Shown here: one piece after another, positions 57,032-64,000 of the stretch
Position numbering within the stretch: the stretch's first letter is position 1
Layout of the letters: every line of letters begins with the position of its first letter
Position numbers and translations under genes: made by a program
The notes under the pieces: model-generated
What the model was told of the DNA's origin: nothing
The model's input: only the letters and a program-made list of their open reading frames with translations
Database searches by the model: none
Assembly: GCA_032622095.1 (NCBI GenBank)
Contig: CP136066.1
Span: 43,165,835 to 43,229,834, forward strand
DNA: 64,000 bases
Direction of reading: 5' to 3'
Origin: Siphonodentalium dalli
Lineage: Eukaryota > Mollusca > Scaphopoda > Gadilida > Siphonodentaliidae

Positions 57032-58973
57032 TGTGCAACAGTGCAAACTACTTTAAAGATGTACACGTATGTCCTCTCAATGCTAAATACAAACAGTACA
57101 TTACTGAGATCATGCACATAAGTCAGAAGTTTTTACGTATAAGTCTGTATTTAGTTCTTCTGTAGGGACTCATAACAAATTTAAAATTTTAGATTTTCTT
57201 TGATAAGTCTAGCATTTCAGCTAGCAAGCAACATACAAAACGTAAAACATCAATTGACCATTGATCTCAGATTGAAATCAGAGCATTCTATTCACCTAAA
57301 CTGTCTAAGCTAGTTGATTAATGAAAGTGTCAATAACACTGAAGCTCAACTTGTGTAGCAAATTTTTGGAGAGGTCTTTGTGCATGATTTGTTGACTGTT
57401 ATCTGAATGTAGAGGAATATATTGAAGCAGATGACCGACACTAAATTGATGCAATAGGCTATGTTTTCTGGGCTGCTAATCGGAATTGGAAAACATCATC
57501 AGGAATATGAGCTAGGTCCTAGAATTGTTCAACTGTGCATTATATAAGCTTTTCGCAGTTTATACGATTACCAAGTGGTTTTCATGGAACTTGTCCACAT
57601 GTACTTCCTAGCGGCAGCACTGAATGTTTATAGTCTGAGTCTTTGCATACTGTTACCGCTAATTCTGACTTGGCTAACAGTCTTGAGTGCAGAGTTCATG
57701 TTTGCAGGTCGCAGAAACCGAATTGATCTTAAAACTTCTCTCTCTGGTGACAAATAAAATAAATGAAGCTTATTGTTAGTACGTTCATATGAACACAATG
57801 TTCCACCGATAGTAATTTCACCTAGACATACCTGAATGCGCAAGTTCGTATGAAAATGTAAACAAAATAGGAGTAATCATGTTTTAGGCCCAACAAGTAT
57901 AGCTGAAATCTTCTGGGGAATAAACATATCTTTTCGCTGTGGATTTGGTTTGACCGGAAACTGAAGTTATGAGACCTCGGTACATAACCTTCAAAAAAGT
58001 GTGCAGACTCGTCTGCTCCAACTGCCAATCATCCAAACGTCAATTTATCCAGCAGTGTTAATTTGGATTGATCTGCATATACCTTGATGCTCTAGACATA
58101 CTAGTAACATTTTCAAACAGTGACACTGTTAAACCATATATTTTTCACCCAAGCAATAGGAGAGATACTACTCAATGCATATCAAAAAGTATATTCTTTA
58201 TGGCATGAACACCAGAAGGTTTCGCAAATAATGGGAAAAACCATGTGAAGAATAGGGTGCATCAAAGGAGTATACATAGAATTTGTCATCCTTCATAAGA
58301 CTGAATATTTTAAGGTTCCTATAACTATGAGTCTATGACAGTATAAAAACGCTTGTGAATAAAATAGTATAAATACATGCAGATATATATTTAAACTCAG
58401 GCTATGTATTTATACTACGATCGCCATTGTAAAAGCATTGCACGCATTATGTGACTCACTGTTTGTTATTTTCCAATAACAACAGAGTCGCAGGTCATTC
58501 ATTATAGCCAAAACAGGTGCGTTATTCTCACCTACAATGGCTTCCGTGACTTGCGTTATTAAATTGGGCGTATTTGAACTTATTCTGGGATTCCCACAAT
58601 CAGCTGCTTCTTTGCGACTATAAGGGGAGACAATACACAGTTTATAAATCCACATAATTCAGTGTTCGAGTTTTACATTTTTAATTGTTTTATTCCATGA
58701 ATAATTGTTATTTATTCAAATAATTCACATCGAAATAATAGAACTTCTTCCTGTGACTCAGTCGCCGACATATACTCGGCAGTTTTTGTTTGGGTTCAAG
58801 TTGGTTTGCAGGTGTGGCGAGATCATTTTCACTGGGTGTGTTTTAGCATCATTCTGTATATCTTGTCTCATTTAAGTGTGTAAATATAAGTTAAAGTATG
58901 AATCTACGTAGTCCAAAATTGACTATACATTGAAATGTATCTTTAGTATCCCGTAGATTTTCGACTAGAATCT

Positions 58974-59088
58974 ACGATGTTCATGCGATTTGACACTAGA
59001 AAAAAAAATCAACAAATTCTTTTTGAACTCCTTCGGGGTTCATAGAATTTGTTGATTTTTCTCTTGTGTCAAATCGCATGAACATCGT
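58974..59088. repeat. 115-bp hairpin
   Basis: ACGATGTTCATGCGATTTG pairs with CAAATCGCATGAACATCGT, and the arms continue to a TCCTTCGGGG-like loop. A few mismatches occur in the middle of the arms. Confidence 0.88.
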
Positions 59089-59147
59089 GAATATTGGGCT
59101 GACTTTTTGTAAGTATCGTATCCCAAACCTCCCCGATCGATGCAGTC

Positions 59148-59721
59148 CAGGGTCCGCGCTGGACCGAAATTTACTTTTGCCAAATAATTTGCCAAATGAA
59201 AATATTTTTTGCCAAATTCTATTAGAAGTTGCCAAATGTTATCCCTGATAGTATCATTTTTTTGCAACATTGATTTAGTTTTTTTTCGACGCTCGTTTGA
59301 ATGACATTTGATACCGATAGGAAAGCAGTTAGTTAATTATATTCGCATCTATATTGTGGTTTATCATTTAATAATAGATCAATCACCGAACAATAAAATG
59401 TTAGAAGGGTTGCTTCATCAGAAGGGAACATCACAAGATGATTAGCTGTGTAAACCTACCATCACATTAAATATTGATAATCCCTCCACCCATCGATAAT
59501 AATGTTACCAGATAAACTGCATATTAATGGAGGTGTTAAGGTTTCCGAAAGCATATAAAACACCACTAATATAATGTTATTGTAATAGTTTCCTAAAATG
59601 AATGGTATTGATTGATTGATTAAAGTGACTTGCCAAAATTTTTGCCAAATGAAATAATTTTTTACCAAATGTGAATTATTTCTGCCATTGGCAAAATTGG
59701 CAAGTGGCAGCGCGAACCCTG
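59148..59721. mobile_element. hAT-like MITE, 574 bp
   Basis: The ends CAGGGTCCGCGCTG and CAGCGCGAACCCTG form a 14-bp inverted repeat with one mismatch. Perfect 8-bp duplications ATGCAGTC flank it at 59140-59147 and 59722-59729. The sub-terminal regions are rich in TTGCCAAAT motifs on both sides. No transposase frame remains. Confidence 0.9.
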
Positions 59722-59855
59722 ATGCAGTCCCATCCTATAACAATTTCATTTGCAATATACATCAGAGGATTTTCGCCGAAAATGGTGTTTTAAAGAATAC
59801 ATGTTATTCAGTAAAACTGACTTTTACTGAGTAACACACTTTAGAGTTATCGACA

Positions 59856-59972
59856 CAGCCCTCGAAATTAGGATTTTTCATCTACGGCATTTTCTACGGC
59901 AGTAATGTACAAAGATACAAAATGTATGATTCATTTCGGCAAATTCTATGGCATTGCCGATTTCGAGGGCTG
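59856..59972. mobile_element. Small inverted-repeat element, 117 bp
   Basis: The ends CAGCCCTCGAAAT and ATTTCGAGGGCTG are perfect inverted repeats flanked by TCGACA on both sides. The flanks give a 6-bp duplication, shorter than the 8 bp of hAT. The family is therefore uncertain. Confidence 0.75.
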
Positions 59973-60188
59973 TCGACAATTGTTGACTTCAACATTGGGA
60001 GTCACCGCTGACGGGCTTAATCAAGTTAATGTAATAGTACTAATACAATGCCCAACTAAGAACATATCTTCATTTGCGACTAATATTAATAATAAAATAT
60101 GATCATGTACGTAAACGTAATTTGCGCCCGCTTGTTACATGGGATTATCGGATGAATTGTTATCTTTATAGAAGGATTTGATAAACCC

Positions 60189-60961
60189 TAAGGGTGGATA
60201 CACACGTGCATGTAATCTCTGTAATTATCGTGTATTTGGCGTTTTACATGGATCATACAGACGATGTAATAGGTGTCCACTGACAACCCAATCATTGCCT
60301 ACGTGTTGAACGCACTGAGTTCTAGTTCCAATTAAGTCGGAATGTAGATAAGCCGTTATCTTGGACCGAGTCGACAGGCCACTTAAAATAATTGATCGTG
60401 GGATAACACATATGGTAGACTTTCTATTTAAATAATTACCAGTCGTCTCTATTGGACTGGTGGATCACGATTTCCCCGACGCATGCAGGGGCTATATATG
60501 ACCCCGAAAGCAACCAGGCGGGGGTGGCTAACCCTATTTAAGTAAAACATATCATATTGTACCTTCTTGCCCAGATTATTCCGACCGATACATTCAACTA
60601 AGTCCCTTAGCGATTTGAAGCTTTCGAGACCCCACCCAAACAAGCATCATGGTTGAAAATGTTTTACATCAAGCCTGTATATACCATACGTATGGATTCT
60701 GGTGGTCGTGCATTAATAAAATGCCAGTTATCACACAGACTTGACTAATTTCGGCATCCGTGAGAGAAGACATGTTTTGGACTGGCCTTAAATGAACTGA
60801 AAGAAGACAATTTGACTTCGCTTAGCACTGCTCACTTGTCTGGCCTGTTAACAATGAACCGCTCGCACGCAGGTGATTATTGTTGTCAATTATTGGTGTG
60901 GCCATGTAAAATACATGTATTTTACATACATAAATTACATGCATGTGTGCATCCACCCTAA
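60189..60961. mobile_element. PIF/Harbinger-like non-autonomous element
   Basis: GGGTGGATACACACGTGCAT at 60192 is inverted as ATGCATGTGTGCATCCACCC ending at 60958. Flanking TAA at 60189-60191 and 60959-60961 gives the 3-bp TWA duplication typical of PIF/Harbinger. The interior of about 720 bp has no recognised transposase. Confidence 0.75.
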
Positions 60962-61950
60962 TTATAATGGGACACAAGAAAATGATATATACAATGTATG
61001 TAAATAATCACATATAACGTAAATGTGGATATTTAGCCTGCCATGTAATACGAGTCTCAGCTGTCTGGCCATCGACGCAGTCCTGTCTGGAATTTTGCGC
61101 GCCGGTGTAGGTAGTGACGTCATGATGTACGTCTTGATGTCATGACGCCTTTACTGGTTTCCCAAGAAGCAATCTTAAAATGACTCTGCGATCTTTCAAT
61201 CGGAATTTAAAGTTTCCGTTTTTCGGCCTTGAACTTTAAGAATATTTCATCAATTGTTTAGGCAGAAATACCGTTAGAAAATTGAAGATAATATGTAAAC
61301 GGACAGCAAGGTCGCTAGATTCCTCTTTCGGGGTAAATATTTTTTATAATTTTATGAAATATGTAAACAAAACTTTTTCATGCAATTTAACTTTTTGTTA
61401 ACCAGAGCTTTTGTTCAATTTACATTCACTTTTTGAAAATATATTTGGCTTTAGGAGCTGATGTTCCTACATATGATGAAGTATAGCTAACAGTTGCTAG
61501 ATCAAAGTTTTTTATTTTTGCCCTGGAGCATTTTGCCCAATTACACATTTCGAGGTGGCATGATTAATCTACTAGTATACAAAATGGCGACCGTTGCCAA
61601 CAATATAATTTTGGACTCCGCTGACCCTGGCTGACCCTTCAGTTATGAATAAATTATCCTATTTTAGGTGCTTTCAATTTATTTTTAGATTGGGCCGAAA
61701 AAGTCGATTAGTATATATCTCATATTCGCATACGTATACCCTGGTCGCTTCGCTTCCGCGGCTTCGCCGCGGGAGAGCGGGCGCTATAATATCAATTAGA
61801 ATACTGTATGAACTTGAATTTGTTTGGTGAAAAGAATACACTGGAAATATTTTACATACTTCCCCTGGACCCACAAATATCTGTGTTGGGTGACAAGCAC
61901 AACCATGACACAATTAGTTGATTTTACATGAGGTCAAGACAGACAAAAAT

Positions 61951-62090
61951 CACAGTTACTGGACATAAAGTCCCAAAAATAAGGTTTTAATCGAGTTTAG
62001 AAATCGGTATCCTTCTACTTCGTTATAAGGATACCGATTTCTAAACTCGATTAAAACCTTATTTTTGGGACTTTATGTCCAGTAACTGTG
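61951..62090. repeat. Perfect 140-bp hairpin with 64-bp arms
   Basis: From CACAGTTACTGGACATAAAG to AAGGATACC and back, the two arms are exact reverse complements for about 64 bp around a 12-nt loop CTACTTCGTTAT. Weaker flanking inverted bases ATGACACAATTAG (61908) and CTAGTTGTGTCAT (62110) suggest the hairpin is the core of a larger fold-back element at 61908-62122. Confidence 0.92.
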
Positions 62091-62519
62091 CAAAAATAGA
62101 ACAATCTAGTTGTGTCATTCCGGACAGGCCACTGGACCTGGACGTATATTTACTCGACGATTACATGTACCTAATTTGGATTTAATTCTTCTACTAGCTT
62201 ACAGGTTGGTTTGGTTTTTTTTAAATCTCGGCGTCTTTCGCCCACAATCGCAAAACATTGAAAACCGAGAATGACAAAATTCGCGCTGTACCTAAAAATA
62301 TTAATAAACTGGTCACGGAGAACGGGGACCAAAATAGAGCGACAAACACGCCCGTAGGCCCTCGCAAATTAAATGATATTTTGTAAAAATCGATCCCAAT
62401 AGTATAAGTGATCCAGATTCCCATAAATATTAAATTGAATAAGATCTGGACAGCCTTTATATTGCTCATTCAAATTTCGAAACCACTGTTGCAGTGTCCT
62501 TGAAGGTGTCAAACTAACA

Positions 62520-63208
62520 GGCCCCATATGAAAACGGCCCCATGCGAAGTCGGCCCCATTAATTAGAAGGGATTAAATCGGCTTAATTTTATTGACATAG
62601 TGTTTATGTTGGCTAATTTTGAGGTCCCCAACTTAATTTGATTGATTTAGTATAGTGTTTGTGCAGGCCAATTGTGAAGTCCACAATGTTTTCTTAGTTG
62701 TCATAACAAAATGAACTACACTTTTGGGCAGTCACGGACTGCGGCTCAGTTATAATAACAATGATAGTTGTCGACAGACAATTAAAGAAAGCGCGAAGTA
62801 CATGTACTGTTGATTGCTGCTTTATAGCGAACGAAGCCATTAGCTCATTATTCTCACTCGGATTTATAGACGTAGCCTACTAATATAAGGTTAGCCCAGC
62901 TGTCCGATTTTTATACATTCCTTAATAATTCGGCACAATGCCTGTTGACTGCGTTTTCTCATAGGCCTACATATGATTTGATAAGTCAGCTACTACGATG
63001 GATCGCAGAGATTGAAATTGTTAATTGAATTTATTATTATATTGTCATTATTATTATTATTATCAGTTTCATAATTCATATCATAAAATAACTAAAGAAT
63101 GATTATAATCAATGGTTTTGTTATATTTGGGTGACAACTTATCTGGGACCGACTTCGCATGGGGCCGTCTTCGTTTGGGGCCGACTTCGTTTGGGGCCGA
63201 CTTCTCAT
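62520..63208. repeat. Inverted GGCCCCATGCGAAGTC repeat pair
   Basis: The left block carries three GGCCCCAT repeats including CATGCGAAGTCGGCCCC. The right block at 63146-63208 carries four inverted copies such as GGGGCCGACTTCG. The roughly 590 bp between them is AT-rich and non-coding. They may be sub-terminal repeats of one mobile element, but no target duplication was seen. Confidence 0.7.
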
Positions 63209-64000
63209 GTATTCCTTGCATCTTTTGAACCATATTCGTATATCCTAATTTCCATGCATCACAATACTTTTCCTAAAACTAAACTGTTTTAATATAATTT
63301 CCTGAATATTACTTGGTTAAAACTGGACAAGAAGCCAACAGTTATTTATTATATTTGCAGTTCAACTTTACTGATGATATGAAGCACCGATGACAGCATA
63401 CACATGTAGTGTTTAACGTACCAAGGGTCAAGCAAATTTGAAATTATTGTTGTTGTTGTGTTGGACATCCCTCCTTTATTAATGAGGAGCACCCCACGTG
63501 TGGGTTAAAATAAATATAAAACCTAGTCTTAGTTGTGAGACAATAAAATGTGAGGTTAAACTGTAATGGTTAAAAGGTAATGGTTAAGAATAAGATTGCA
63601 TTACTTATGTACACTTGGTTTGTTTGTTTGTTTTTTATTTTCTGTGCGATGTTTATGTACATGTGATTTTGAGCTTCAATTAGCTCTCAGTAGCTCATAC
63701 AGCTCTATTATTACAGCACCAGGACCTTGAAATTGAATAAACGATAGAGAGATCACAGAACACAACAACAATGTCAACATTAACAGTCAACAACAATTCA
63801 ATTTAAAATTAAAAAAAAATCTCCAATTTAGTCAGATAATGTTTGTTTGTTTTATTCTGTAGTCACTCTTCACTGACTAAATTGTCACTGGTGAAAAGTA
63901 TTCTCTGGTGTTTAAGTTTAATCACATGTGCTGTTCACGGAGCTGCGACAGACATTTCCAAATCACGAAAAATGAAAATCAAATGGTCAATCCCGTTTTC

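Larger units (their letters stand above)
56621..64000. other. Upstream intergenic region, transposon-rich
   Basis: This region lies 5' of the FHA start codon. No coding exon, RNA gene or clear core promoter was identified. It contains five inverted-repeat elements listed separately and an inverted GGCCCC-rich repeat pair at 62520-63208. The first 300 bp upstream of the ATG would be the place for a promoter or a 5' exon, but no TATA or initiator pattern stands out. Confidence 0.5.

Noticed and set aside
61115-61122. TGACGTCA (CRE-like) palindromes here and at 24061, 25869 and 53418
   Set aside because: Eight-base sites are expected by chance in 64 kb and none lies next to a mapped start codon.
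62221-62469. 82-codon minus-strand hydrophobic open frame
   Set aside because: It has no recognisable family and no splice or promoter context. It lies in transposon-rich DNA, so chance is more likely.
1-64000. CRISPR arrays, tRNA or rRNA genes
   Set aside because: The tandem repeats are far too long or contiguous for CRISPR, and no intact tRNA cloverleaf or rRNA segment was recognised. The only tRNA-like sequence is in the degenerate SINE-like elements.

Overview
This is an intron-rich, AT-rich metazoan nuclear window. It has no bacterial-type gene organisation. Coding exons are short, have GT/GC donors and AG acceptors, and sit among MITEs, fold-back elements and tandem repeats. The domain mix (WSC, fucolectin-type FTP, TSP1, a KMT5A-like SET, a Crypton-like tyrosine recombinase) suggests a marine invertebrate such as a mollusc, brachiopod or other lophotrochozoan. 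The species is not identified.

Plus strand, 1 to about 31.6 kb: part of one very large extracellular mosaic gene whose 5' and 3' ends lie outside the window or were not found. The first 22.8 kb is a tandem array of about 2,584-bp units. Each unit carries four tiny exons (108, 162, 48 and 24 nt), all phase 1-1, and these encode one 8-cysteine WSC domain plus a Ser/Gly linker (114 aa per unit). The array is split inside one unit by 5.4 kb of unrelated repeat-rich DNA (12634-18013). It then decays into a truncated copy. Two phase 1-1 exons for a fucolectin/tachylectin-4-type FTP domain follow (22854-25182). After them come five phase 1-1 TSP1 exons, four of which lie in a 1,263-bp tandem array amplified together with SINE-like sequence. 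Every exon is frame-compatible with every other. The array stops abruptly at 31617 against an inverted minisatellite.

Middle, 31.6 to 39.6 kb: no convincing gene. It holds the inverted minisatellite, three TTAA-flanked fold-back elements, a 92-bp hairpin and dispersed repeats.

Minus strand, 56.6 to 39.6 kb: seven exons whose phases chain together. They encode, in order, a Ki-67-like FHA domain starting at its own ATG (56620), a KMT5A/SETD8-like SET domain, an acidic repeat linker, zinc-finger-like motifs, a tyrosine-recombinase domain and a C-terminal domain. The large recombinase exon is broken by two in-frame TAA codons, a 2-bp insertion and an out-of-frame 124-bp duplication, so the recombinase part is a pseudogene in this copy. 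Whether FHA, SET and recombinase ever formed one transcript is inferred only from splice phase and order.

The introns and the upstream 57-64 kb hold well-delimited non-autonomous transposons: two hAT elements with 8-bp target duplications (one keeping a BED-finger transposase start), a PIF/Harbinger-like element with a TAA duplication, a piggyBac-like MITE, and several near-perfect hairpins.
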